NCBI RefSeq assembly: GCF_900104145.1
Contig: NZ_FNLB01000005.1
Coordinates: 1 to 64,000 of the forward strand
DNA from: Pseudovibrio sp. Tun.PSC04-5.I4
GTDB lineage: Bacteria > Pseudomonadota > Alphaproteobacteria > Rhizobiales > Stappiaceae
Direction: 5' to 3'
DNA length: 64,000 nucleotides
The notes under the pieces were generated by a model. It made no database searches. It saw only the letters and a program-made list of their open reading frames with translations, and was not told the origin of the DNA. How positions within the stretch are numbered: the first letter of the stretch is position 1; every line of letters begins with the position of its first letter. Below, in pieces: positions 37,504 to 44,875 of this stretch. A program made the translations under genes and the position numbers.

Positions 37504-38382
37504 TCAAAGCACACACCCACGTTCCTGCTCGCGTGAGTTCTTCCTGTTACGCTCTTTATCGAGAACATAACGCACCTGCGCTGCAAAAAGCAGCTCTGCC
37601 CGATCCTTACCATGCAGCCCGACCAGATCATTCCAGTCCTTTAATCCCTGGGATTTTTCTGTTTCTCTAAAGGGAGGGATGATCACATGGCCGCCAACGT
37701 CCTGTGCAGCTTGCATCACCGGTAAGCGTGGGTTCACCTTCTGATGAGCCATAGCGTCCAAGGCAAACAACAGGGTCACATCCGGGTATTTCTCACGAAA
37801 AGATTTGGCAAATTTGATTATATTCAAAACAGAAAACGCGACAATGACCGGTGCCTTCACCATCTCATGCACTACAGCTGCGCTGGCGTAGCTCCTAGTG
37901 ATCACAAGTGTCTCTTGACTAGTGAGTTTGCGCTCCTCACTCAGACGACCTTGCGGATCAATCACATGGAACAAACCTGCTCTGCGGCCATGTTTTATAT
38001 TGGTTGTTACATGTCCGATAAACAGCAGGGATTGGAACTTAAAGTCCATGTCACGCAATGGCACAACCATGCGCCCGTCCTTGTCCTTCTTGACACCAAA
38101 TCCTTGAACGTTGTTTTGTTTCAGGTACTCGCAGTTCTCTTCAGTGGCCCATGTTGTGAGGCTGGCCCACAGAGCGACTGATTCCTCAGATACTTTCACC
38201 CGTTCTTGACTGCTCTTACTGCCGTCATTTTGGTCCTCGCCGCGAGAGGCTTTTTTCACGCATGCGGAGTTTTTTGGCTCAAGCGCGTCTTCTTTGGGAT
38301 CCAAAGCCGTTAGCTGATGTTCTTTTTCCATTTTAAGGCGGAGCTTTTGAAGGGTCTGGCGGTTTTTGAACGGCGTGATCAC
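37504..38382 (-). CDS. Toprim-domain protein, plasmid primase-like
   Basis: 292 residues with a GTG start at 38382; an ATG at 38331 is possible. The N-terminal ~70 residues are charged and low-complexity. The body resembles the Toprim half of plasmid TraC/DnaG-like primases: YLKQNNVQGFGVKKDKDGRM, VVPLRDMDFKFQSLLFIG, LVITRSYASAAVVHEMV, TLLFALDAMAH, then VIIPPFRET and KDWNDLV. The classical Toprim glutamate of the E-G motif is not obvious (ITRSYASAA replaces the usual ITEGYATA), so activity is doubtful. No relaxase or ArdC-type gene adjoins it. It lies on the opposite strand to the small backbone genes that follow. Confidence 0.7.
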   Translation of the reverse strand: MITPFKNRQTLQKLRLKMEKEHQLTALDPKEDALEPKNSACVKKASRGEDQNDGSKSSQERVKVSEESVALWASLTTWATEENCEYLKQNNVQGFGVKKDKDGRMVVPLRDMDFKFQSLLFIGHVTTNIKHGRRAGLFHVIDPQGRLSEERKLTSQETLVITRSYASAAVVHEMVKAPVIVAFSVLNIIKFAKSFREKYPDVTLLFALDAMAHQKVNPRLPVMQAAQDVGGHVIIPPFRETEKSQGLKDWNDLVGLHGKDRAELLFAAQVRYVLDKERNRKNSREQERGCVL

Positions 38383-38631
38383 TTAGCAACTCTCAGGGTG
38401 AATTTAGTTGGTCTCAATATTTGTATGGAAATAGTCGTTGTTGATGCAGGTTGCAACAATGGGATCACGCACCTCAATTCTTTTGGCGCGTGTTCGGGTA
38501 GCTTTTATGCCGGCGGTTATATTTTGCGCAGGCCCGGCAGACAGGGTTGGCGTTCACAAGGAGGCATCAGACCTGCAGGGCTGGTAGCCTGGTGTCCTTA
38601 CCCAATGCTCTCCCATAAGAGAGGCTGTTAG

Positions 38632-38780
38632 GGCTCGCGCCCTCACGGCACCTAGATCGTCGCTCCCCTGACCACAATCTTCCTCACCTTGCGGCTCCGG
38701 GAGAATGTGGGCAGCCTCTCTCCTCACCAGCTCCCGCACACCCGTTTTATTGGCAAGGAAAATGAAACGAACCTCACAGA
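38632..38780 (+). repeat. ~150-bp leader repeat, copy 1
   Basis: It begins with the small hairpin GGGCTCGCGCCC, runs through TCGTCGCTCCCCTGACC, ACAATCTTCCTCACC, GCTCCGGGAGA and CAGCTCCCGCACACCCG, and ends AATGAAACGAACCTCACAG just before a start codon. The same ~150 bp precede the genes at 40268 and 44175. It is probably a shared promoter/leader; it could also be a recombination hotspot from which gene cassettes were added. Confidence 0.75.
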
Positions 38781-38796
38781 TGCTGGAGCAACACTC

Positions 38797-39297
38797 ATGA
38801 AAATCTCAGACGCCCTTTCAATCCTTGGACTTTCCTCCGGTGCAGATCAAACCGAAATCAAAGCGGCCTACAAGCTTGCCGCCAAAAAATACCACCCAGA
38901 TTTGAACCCCGCAGGAGGGGAGATGATGAAGCTTGTTAATGCTGCCTTTGATGAGTTGCGCAATGCAACCAGCACCCAAACGAGCGAAGAAGCAGATGTA
39001 AACTACGGCGAAGAACTCAACGCCGCGCTAAACGCCATTATTGATCTGGAGGGGCTGGAAATTGAGATCTGTGGCGCATGGCTTTGGGTTGGTGGCAATA
39101 CCTTTCCTCATAAAGAGGTTTTGAAGGCTGCAAGCTTCAAGTTTGCAAGAAAAAAGCAGAAATGGAACTTCCGCCCTGCTGCGTGGAAATCTAACAGCCG
39201 TGGCGGTTTTTCCATGGAAGATATCAGGGAGGCACACGGCAGCGCTCGCCCGTCCCGTCCTGCTCGGCGTGGCTTTGCTCTTGGGGTTGCTGCATGA
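38797..39297 (+). CDS. J-domain (DnaJ-like) protein
   Basis: 166 residues from ATG 38797, 17 bases after the leader repeat. The N-terminal J domain (about 1-55) has KISDALSILGLSSGADQTEI, then YKLAAKKYHPDLNPAGG with the HPD motif at 33-35 that stimulates Hsp70 ATPase. No G/F or zinc-finger region is present. The C-terminus contains WLWVGGNTFPHKEVLKAASF, a segment seen in plasmid-encoded J-domain proteins, and a basic end. It probably recruits host DnaK for a plasmid process. Its stop overlaps the next start by 4 bases. Confidence 0.8.
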   Translation: MKISDALSILGLSSGADQTEIKAAYKLAAKKYHPDLNPAGGEMMKLVNAAFDELRNATSTQTSEEADVNYGEELNAALNAIIDLEGLEIEICGAWLWVGGNTFPHKEVLKAASFKFARKKQKWNFRPAAWKSNSRGGFSMEDIREAHGSARPSRPARRGFALGVAA

Positions 39298-39884
39298 GGC
39301 TGGAAGAAACAGTCTCACCGGTCGCTAAACTGCTGTTTGAGGGGGAGGGGATAATCCTCTCCCAAGGCCACACTGTCACGGTAGAGGCTCCCATGGGAGC
39401 CTTGGTGATTTGCTTCATGGAGCAACGCGGCCGCATTAGTACCAGTGCCAGCCTGCGCCATGATCTGGGAGACAGTCACTATTGGCGCAACCTGAAAGCC
39501 TATGCTGCATTGGGAGCGCAGCCCGATTTGCGCCGCACGTTTGCGCCAGGACGATTTGTTTCTCAGCCTCAGCAAGTTCTCAATGAGATTAACTGCCATA
39601 TCACAGAGCCAGCGTTACCGCTGGCATTCAAAGCACTTGCAGCTATTGCCGATCATCACAACAAAAAACGCAAGATTGCGGCAGCTGTTGAACGCGCTGC
39701 CCCAACAGAAGCCCAGGTGAATATCCATGGCCGGTACAGTATGCGCAAAGCGATACGCTGCTTTGCCCCTGAAGCGCGAGGGTCGTTTGAAGTCAGGGCA
39801 GACAGCGAATATTGCGATGTTGAGATTCAACATCTGTCATTAGAGAAAATGGAGCGATTGCTAGGGTTTCTCAATGAGGCTTGA
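39294..39884 (+). CDS. Unknown plasmid protein, co-translated with J-domain gene
   Basis: 196 residues, ATGA overlap with the J-domain gene. No domain was recognised. It has a central helical segment (QQVLNEINCHITEPALPLAF, ADHHNKKRKIAAAVERAAP), no signal or membrane segments. Because it is translated with the J-domain protein it may be its client or partner; nothing else can be said. Confidence 0.65.
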   Translation: MRLEETVSPVAKLLFEGEGIILSQGHTVTVEAPMGALVICFMEQRGRISTSASLRHDLGDSHYWRNLKAYAALGAQPDLRRTFAPGRFVSQPQQVLNEINCHITEPALPLAFKALAAIADHHNKKRKIAAAVERAAPTEAQVNIHGRYSMRKAIRCFAPEARGSFEVRADSEYCDVEIQHLSLEKMERLLGFLNEA

Positions 39885-39945
39885 ATCGTAAGGGCGGGTG
39901 GGATCGCTCGCCCTGATGGTTGCAGTTGAAATGATCCGGTGCGCT

Positions 39946-40001
39946 CTGTCTTGCAAGGTCACTGCGGAATCTGCCTATCCCACTGTGACCTTGCAAGACA
40001 G
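39946..40001. terminator. 17-bp perfect inverted repeat (hairpin)
   Basis: CTGTCTTGCAAGGTCAC at 39946-39962 and its exact complement at 39985-40001, with a 22-base loop. It lies 62 bases after the preceding stop. There is no T-run, so it is either a rho-assisted stop or a protein-binding site. A related partial palindrome (41998-42025) follows the toxin-antitoxin genes. Just after it, GCTGAAATCTG/CAGCTTTCAGC (about 40030-40060) forms another hairpin, the same element into which a group II intron has inserted at 42.1-43.9 kb. Confidence 0.55.
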
Positions 40002-40107
40002 AACAGCTCATGTTTGCTGATGGGCTGAAATCTGTCATGTGCCAGCTTTCAGCAAGCCGTGCCTCCATCATTCTTCCTCGTCGTTTTAACCTGATGCAGC
40101 GCTACAA

Positions 40108-40260
40108 GGGCTTGCGCCCTCACGTGAGCTAGTTCGTCGCTCCCCTGACCACAATCTTCCTCACCTTGGGGCTCCGGGAGATCATGGACAGCCTCTCTCC
40201 TCACCAGCTCCCGCACACCCGTTTTTAGACAAGGGAAATGAAACGGACCTCACAGGGAGC
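40108..40260 (+). repeat. ~150-bp leader repeat, copy 2
   Basis: Nearly the same as 38632-38780 and 44006-44160. It begins AGGGCTTGCGCCCTCACG, contains TCGTCGCTCCCCTGACC and CAGCTCCCGCACACCCG, and ends AATGAAACGGACCTCACAG, eight bases before the ATG of the next gene. The preceding ~60 bp (GTCGTTTTAACCTGATGCAG) are shared with copy 3. Confidence 0.78.
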
Positions 40261-40267
40261 GACCCAA

Positions 40268-40660
40268 ATGAACATCACCCAAGATATTCTCACCGACATG
40301 GAAACACTTCTAAGTGAGGCGGGCGCTTTGCCAATGCCTGCAGAGGGTTCCTTTGATTGGGTCTATGAAATGGCACGGGATGCCGCGACCAGCGCTGCTC
40401 TTAAAGCGCATGCGGCATGTAACGACCATGCGGACTGCGGAGCAGCATGGGTGGTTATCCAGAATGCACGTTCAAAATTTGTGCGTTACCTGAAGGAGCA
40501 GGGGGAGGGGGAGCGCCACTTTGAGGGAGGCTGGAAAATCTCATTGTGTGGTGGAATGCGGGTTCAGTCCCGTATCATTTATGAGGAAGGTTGCCGCGCT
40601 TTTGTAGAGGTATTGGAGCAGCACGGGATTGAAGCCTGGGTCTACAGTTATGCGGATTAG
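40268..40660 (+). CDS. Unknown plasmid protein
   Basis: 130 residues from ATG 40268, with GGGAG just upstream; an in-frame start at 40238 within the leader repeat is less likely. No family was recognised. It is a small acidic soluble protein with LTDMETLLSEAGALPMPAEG, GAAWVVIQNARSKFVRYLKE and an aromatic C-terminus (EAWVYSYAD). A GC palindrome (GGGCTGCAGCCC) follows the stop and may help termination. It is carried behind leader repeat 2. Confidence 0.6.
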   Translation: MNITQDILTDMETLLSEAGALPMPAEGSFDWVYEMARDAATSAALKAHAACNDHADCGAAWVVIQNARSKFVRYLKEQGEGERHFEGGWKISLCGGMRVQSRIIYEEGCRAFVEVLEQHGIEAWVYSYAD

Positions 40661-40712
40661 GGGGGCTGCAGCCCTCCCAATTTGCCCCTGAAATAATTGA
40701 AAGCCTGAGCCC

Positions 40713-41042
40713 ATGACTTACCGACTACCTTCTTTCAACCAGCGTGTTCGTTACGCCCGATTGGCCTTTCTTCGTAATGAAGACAGCCGCGCCTTTGATA
40801 ACTGCTTTGAAATGTATGATGGAGCCTTTGTGGTGGCAGCGCTCATGCGCCTAAGTGAAACAGACTCCGAACTGAAGCAAGCCATGCAAAAGGACTTTTC
40901 CAAATTTGGACTTGCACAATGGCAGCAGACGACCGCCAGCCTTGCTCACATCCCCACCGAGAAACTTTCCAGCAAGGCTGCAGCCTATCGGCGGCAAGTT
41001 GAGCTGAGCCCGGTCGGTTACCAGCAACCAAGCCTTTTCTAA
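40713..41042 (+). CDS. Unknown plasmid protein
   Basis: 109 residues, intact. It has an Arg-rich start (YRLPSFNQRVRYARLAFLR), helical middle (LMRLSETDSELKQAMQKDFS) and a QPSLF end. No domain was recognised. It lies in the same direction as the preceding gene, 52 bases after it, and before the toxin-antitoxin pair. Confidence 0.6.
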   Translation: MTYRLPSFNQRVRYARLAFLRNEDSRAFDNCFEMYDGAFVVAALMRLSETDSELKQAMQKDFSKFGLAQWQQTTASLAHIPTEKLSSKAAAYRRQVELSPVGYQQPSLF

Positions 41043-41288
41043 ACGACAGATCCAAAGACTAGGACGGCAAGAAGCTTCCCCTTGATTTGCTTGCTTGCCT
41101 CGCAGCGGCATGGCGCGGGATTGCTCCCATATTCTTTTTGACTGTGATGGACCGATTGTCGGGAGCTTGTGTGCCCACTCATTGTGAGCACTGTGGGAAA
41201 AAAGAAGAGCAGTTCGAAAAATACATACTTTGCGCATTATCTGAATATTCTGTATAATACACAAAGTCACAGCACCGGAGGGACTGAA

Positions 41289-41525
41289 ATGAAAGAGTAC
41301 TCGTTCACCCAGATTAATAGAGAGTGCGGCAGCGTGTTAGACGATGCAATGAGGCAACCGGTAACGCTGTGCAAGAATGGAAAACCCAAAATCGTGATGA
41401 TCCCTTATGAGGCTTACGAAAAAGCGAGCAACACTCAAGCCGCTTACAAGCTAGGGGAAGAGCCGCCAGAGGTTTCCGCCCTTCTGGATGAAGGATTAGA
41501 CAACATACTGAAAGATGACGACTAA
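41289..41525 (+). CDS. Phd/YefM-type antitoxin
   Basis: 78 residues from ATG 41289, with GGAGGG about 10 bases upstream. It starts KEYSFTQINRECGSVLDDAM, followed by RQPVTLCKNGKPKIVMIPYE and AYEKAS, the typical Phd/YefM DNA-binding fold. The C-terminal acidic tail (ALLDEGLDNILKDDD) should wrap the toxin. The stop shares one base with the toxin start. It probably represses its own promoter, located in 41200-41275. Confidence 0.82.
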   Translation: MKEYSFTQINRECGSVLDDAMRQPVTLCKNGKPKIVMIPYEAYEKASNTQAAYKLGEEPPEVSALLDEGLDNILKDDD

Positions 41526-41914
41526 TGAGACAGGGCGACCTTTTCCAATATCGTTATCTATGGGCATACCAAGCCAAACGCGGAGAAGAAGCAGGACGTA
41601 AGAGCCGCCCTTGCTGTTTGGTAATCAAGGTTAGAGATCAACTTGCACTCTTCCCATGCACGACACAAGAACCAGAAGGACAAGGGCGTATCTACCTTGA
41701 AATTCCAGACTTGGAGCGTAAGAGAGCTAATCTTGATGCGCGGTCCTTCATTGTGCTTGATGAGTTCAATATCGTTCGAGATGGACAGCTATACGACTTT
41801 GAGAGCCTTAGACCTCAAGGGCAATTCTCCGAGCAGTTCTTGCGCAAAATTGCTCGTGTCCTGAAGGATGCAAGAGCTGAAAAAAGACAAATTCAAAACA
41901 CTCATCGTACGTAG
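41525..41914 (+). CDS. PemK/MazF-like toxin
   Basis: 129 residues, start overlapping the antitoxin stop (TAATG). It has GDLFQYRYLWAYQAKRGEEA, then GRKSRPCCLVIKVRDQLALF, the basic-RP motif of PemK-like ribonuclease toxins. The later part (RSFIVLDEFNIVRDGQLYDF) fits the family. Most likely an mRNA interferase that kills or arrests cells losing the plasmid. The pairing of a Phd-type antitoxin with this toxin type is a mixed combination, also known elsewhere. A strong terminator follows directly. Confidence 0.75.
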   Translation: MRQGDLFQYRYLWAYQAKRGEEAGRKSRPCCLVIKVRDQLALFPCTTQEPEGQGRIYLEIPDLERKRANLDARSFIVLDEFNIVRDGQLYDFESLRPQGQFSEQFLRKIARVLKDARAEKRQIQNTHRT

Positions 41915-41936
41915 GGGAGCGCAAGCTCCCTTTTTT
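41915..41936 (+). terminator. Rho-independent terminator of the toxin-antitoxin operon
   Basis: GGGAGC, loop GCAA, GCTCCC, then six T, starting on the base after the toxin stop codon. It is the clearest intrinsic terminator in the window. Confidence 0.9.
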
Positions 41937-41997
41937 CGTTTTGGCTAGCTTTCCAGATCCGGTGATCTAAGAAGCGGGGCGACCTGGCTTGCAAGCT

Positions 41998-42025
41998 CAC
42001 AGCGGGATCGGCTGATCCCACTGTG
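41998..42025. other. Imperfect 28-bp palindrome
   Basis: CACAG-GGGATC-GATCCC-CTGTG arms with single-base interruptions. It resembles the inverted repeat at 39946-40001 in position and context: both lie between an operon end and the next GCTGGAAGCTGG-type hairpin. Possibly a protein-binding site. Confidence 0.45.
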
Positions 42026-42095
42026 CGCTCACAATCCAGCTCACTCATGTTTTCTTGAAGGGCTGGAAGCTGGCAAGCGGTGGCCGCACCCCCCA

Positions 42096-43931
42096 GTGTG
42101 TCACGAAGTCTCTTCGGAGACGAACTGTGCGTAAGATGAGGGTAGGCCCCTCGGAGCCGCCTTTCAGGAGGAGGTTCCAAACCACCTTAAGCCGCTGTGG
42201 TTAAGAGCCATGGTGGTGAGCGTTAAGGAAAAGGCATTCTAGAAATGTCAGGTGCGTATCAAAGGAGGCGAACGCAAGTGAACCGTTGATGAGGTGTCGA
42301 AACGGCCAGATGATGTCAAAACCAATTGCTGGGGGGTAGTTGGGACAAGCTCAGTGGAAACCTGATTATTGGCTGAGCGGCATCCGGCACAGAGACGGCG
42401 CGACCTTGATACAGGCTTATGCACGGAACGTGAGAACCTGTCGTCCGGGTGTTAAGGGAGAAGCTCAAGCAGAGGACCTGCAAGAGCCTGAGTACCAAGA
42501 CCGGGCACAGGGGCGGAGCAGTCCGTAGTAGTGAGGAAAGGTCTGTAATGGACCCGGAGCGAAGGGGCTGCCCTGTTCATTGGAAATTATTAAACAACCG
42601 GGAACGGGATGATTTAATGACAAACACAAAGCCCTTCGATGTTTCCAAACAGCTTGTCTGGGAAGCGTGGAAGCGAGTTAAAGCCAATAGGGGAACCTAC
42701 GGGATCGATCTCGTATCCTTGGAAGAGTTTGAGGCTGATCTGCCGAAGAACTTGTACAAGATATGGAATCGGATGTCGTCAGGTTCCTATTTTCCGCCTG
42801 CTGTTCGCAGGGTGGACATACCCAAAGATGATGGCCGCACACGGCCACTTGGTATTCCCACAGTGGGAGACCGGGTGGCTCAAACGGTCGTAAAACTGGT
42901 ATTGGAACCGCAGATTGATCCAATCTTTCATCCCAATTCCTACGCCTACCGGCCTGGGAAGTCAGCAATCGATGCTGTTCGCCAGACCCGGCAGCGCTGC
43001 TGGAAGTATAACTGGGTGGTGGATCTGGACATTCAGGGGTTCTTCGATACCATTCATCATGATCTCCTGATGAAAGCAGTCAAGAAACACATCCAGAACA
43101 AGTGGGTGCTGCTTTACATTGAGAGATGGTTGAAAGCACCTGTTGTCCATCCCGATGGCATGACAGAAAGCAGAACTGTCGGTACGCCTCAAGGTGGTGT
43201 TGTAAGCCCCTTGCTGGCAAACCTGTTTCTGCATTATGCGCTGGATGTCTGGGTAAGCCGTCACTTTCCGCAGGTCCGTTTTGAACGATATGCGGATGAT
43301 GGTGTCTACCATTGTGCTTCTCAAGGTGAAGCGGAAAGACTATTGGAAGCGTTAGAGCAACGCCTGAAGGAATGTCACTTATCCCTCCATCCTCAGAAAA
43401 CCAAGATTGTTTACTGTAAGGATAGTAACCGTAAAGGAGCCTATCCTGAGATCAGTTTTGACTTTCTAGGTTTCACCTTCCGGCCAAGACGGGTCATGCT
43501 AAAGCATGGAGTCGTGTCCACTGGATACACCCCTGCACTTAGTCGCAAGGCCCTCAAAAGGATCAGTACGGCCATCAGGAAGTGGAAACTTCAAAGATGG
43601 AGCGGGCGTTCTATTGAAGATATTGCCCGTGTGCTGAACCCGGTTGTGGCTGGGTGGATAGGGTACTATGGACATTTCGGCAGACGGGAACTCTCTCGCA
43701 TCTACAACTTGCTCGAATTTGCGCTAATCAGATGGGCTCGGAAGAAATATAAGAAGCTGCGACGTAGTTACCGACAGAGCAAAGCATTCATTGGGCGGTT
43801 GCATAAGCAATCCCCAGAGTTGCTTGTGCATTGGAAACTGTATCGCTTTGGTTGAACAGGAAGAGCCGTATGAGTTGAGAGGCTCACGTACGGTTCTGTG
43901 AGAGGCTGGGGGTGAAATTCCCCCGGCCTAC
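42096..43931 (+). mobile_element. Group II intron 1 (with encoded maturase)
   Basis: The encoded reverse transcriptase is followed by a classic domain V (GAGCCGTATGA ... GTACGGTTC at about 43863-43898) and domain VI, ending near CCTAC (43927-43931). The 5' end is approximate; GTGTG at 42096 fits the consensus. The intron sits in the loop of a hairpin: GCTGGAAGCTGGCA ends at 42075 and its complement TGCCAGCTTCCAGC starts at 43939. The uninterrupted equivalent hairpin occurs at about 40030-40060. The ~520 bp before the maturase gene are the structured RNA domains I-III. Confidence 0.8.
42617..43855 (+). CDS. Group II intron reverse transcriptase/maturase (LtrA-type), intron 1
   Basis: 412 residues from ATG 42617; upstream in-frame starts at 42548 and 42449 are less like the family. 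The N-terminus is TKPFDVSKQLVWEAWKRVKA. Reverse transcriptase motifs are GIPTVGDRVAQTVVKLVLEP, VDLDIQGFFDTI, GTPQGGVVSPLLANLFLHYA and the catalytic RYADDGVYH. A maturase (X) domain follows (LNPVVAGWIGYYGHFGRREL). No HNH endonuclease domain is seen. It acts in splicing and in moving the intron to new DNA sites. Confidence 0.92.
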   Translation: MTNTKPFDVSKQLVWEAWKRVKANRGTYGIDLVSLEEFEADLPKNLYKIWNRMSSGSYFPPAVRRVDIPKDDGRTRPLGIPTVGDRVAQTVVKLVLEPQIDPIFHPNSYAYRPGKSAIDAVRQTRQRCWKYNWVVDLDIQGFFDTIHHDLLMKAVKKHIQNKWVLLYIERWLKAPVVHPDGMTESRTVGTPQGGVVSPLLANLFLHYALDVWVSRHFPQVRFERYADDGVYHCASQGEAERLLEALEQRLKECHLSLHPQKTKIVYCKDSNRKGAYPEISFDFLGFTFRPRRVMLKHGVVSTGYTPALSRKALKRISTAIRKWKLQRWSGRSIEDIARVLNPVVAGWIGYYGHFGRRELSRIYNLLEFALIRWARKKYKKLRRSYRQSKAFIGRLHKQSPELLVHWKLYRFG

Positions 43932-44005
43932 TCGACCATGCCAGCTTCCAGCAAGCCGCGCCTCTCTCATTCTTCCTTGTCGTTTTAACCTGATGCAGTG
44001 CTTCA

Positions 44006-44160
44006 AGGGCTTGCGCCCTCACGTGAGCTAGTTCGTCGCTCCCCTGACCACAATCTTCCTCGTCCCCTGGACTGCGGGAGATCATGGACAGCCTCTCTCC
44101 TCACAAGCTCCCGCACACCCGTTTCTTAATGGCAAGAGAAATGAAACGGACCTTCCCAGA
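44006..44160 (+). repeat. ~150-bp leader repeat, copy 3
   Basis: It begins AGGGCTTGCGCCCTCACG and matches copy 2, with a short variable patch (CGTCCCCTGGACTGC) in the middle, ending AATGAAACGGACC before the ATG at 44175. The ~80 bp in front (TTCCTTGTCGTTTTAACC) are also shared with copy 2. Here they directly follow the 3' end of group II intron 1. Confidence 0.78.
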
Positions 44161-44174
44161 CAGGAGCACATCAC

Positions 44175-44639
44175 ATGTCACTTCGTAACCTTTTGAACTC
44201 CCTTAAGACCTTCCTTGGTGGCACCTCCTTCAAGAGACAGGAAACTCATTTGGCTGCACAGCATGACCCTGAAGCGGAGCCGGTTGAAGAGTGCCTTGAT
44301 GATGAGTTGGATGTATTTCAGCGGTTGGAAACGGAATTGGAAGAAGGCGAGTTTGCCTGCACCATTTGTGTTCTTGAATACGAAGGGTTGATCCACGAAG
44401 TGGATATTGACTTTCAGGAGGTCATTGAAGCGTTTAGTTTTACCGAAGTGATTGAAATACTGTCAGCTCGCTTTGATCCTGATTACTCATGGAGTGTACA
44501 GGCACGGGACTGGACCGGCGCGAAACACAGCCACAAGTATGAGCAGAGCGCAGAAGCTCTTGAAGCGCAGCACCTCGCTCATGAAGCGCAGCAAATGCAG
44601 CGCAGCGGATGCCAAGACGTTGAATGGGCCGCGTTCTGA
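44175..44639 (+). CDS. Unknown acidic plasmid protein
   Basis: 154 residues. Very acidic (EAEPVEECLDDELDVFQRLE, TELEEGEFACTICVLEYEG) with a helical Gln/Glu-rich tail (ALEAQHLAHEAQQMQRSGCQ). No family was recognised. It lies behind leader repeat 3. The acidic surface could mimic DNA, as anti-restriction proteins do, but that is speculation. From 44640 to 44875 no gene is seen. Confidence 0.55.
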   Translation: MSLRNLLNSLKTFLGGTSFKRQETHLAAQHDPEAEPVEECLDDELDVFQRLETELEEGEFACTICVLEYEGLIHEVDIDFQEVIEAFSFTEVIEILSARFDPDYSWSVQARDWTGAKHSHKYEQSAEALEAQHLAHEAQQMQRSGCQDVEWAAF

Positions 44640-44875
44640 AATCGCAGCAAAACAACGGGATCACTGAAAGGCAGAGTGCATTGCTCATAGCAACCACGGG
44701 GTGCATCTGCTAAAAGGAATTGAAAGTTTTAAAAGCAGAAGCAGCGGCGCTGAGCCAACCAGCGCATCGGGAAAGATAGGCTCTCCTGACTGAGGCAACA
44801 GCCTTGCTTTTAAACCGGAGGTGTAGAGATGTGGTTTTTACCAATTTCTGTCACGCTAAAAATTGAAAAGACCCG

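Noticed and set aside
37286..37516. 76-residue minus-strand frame overlapping the 66-bp direct repeat
   Set aside because: No ribosome site or family features; part of it is simply the repeat.
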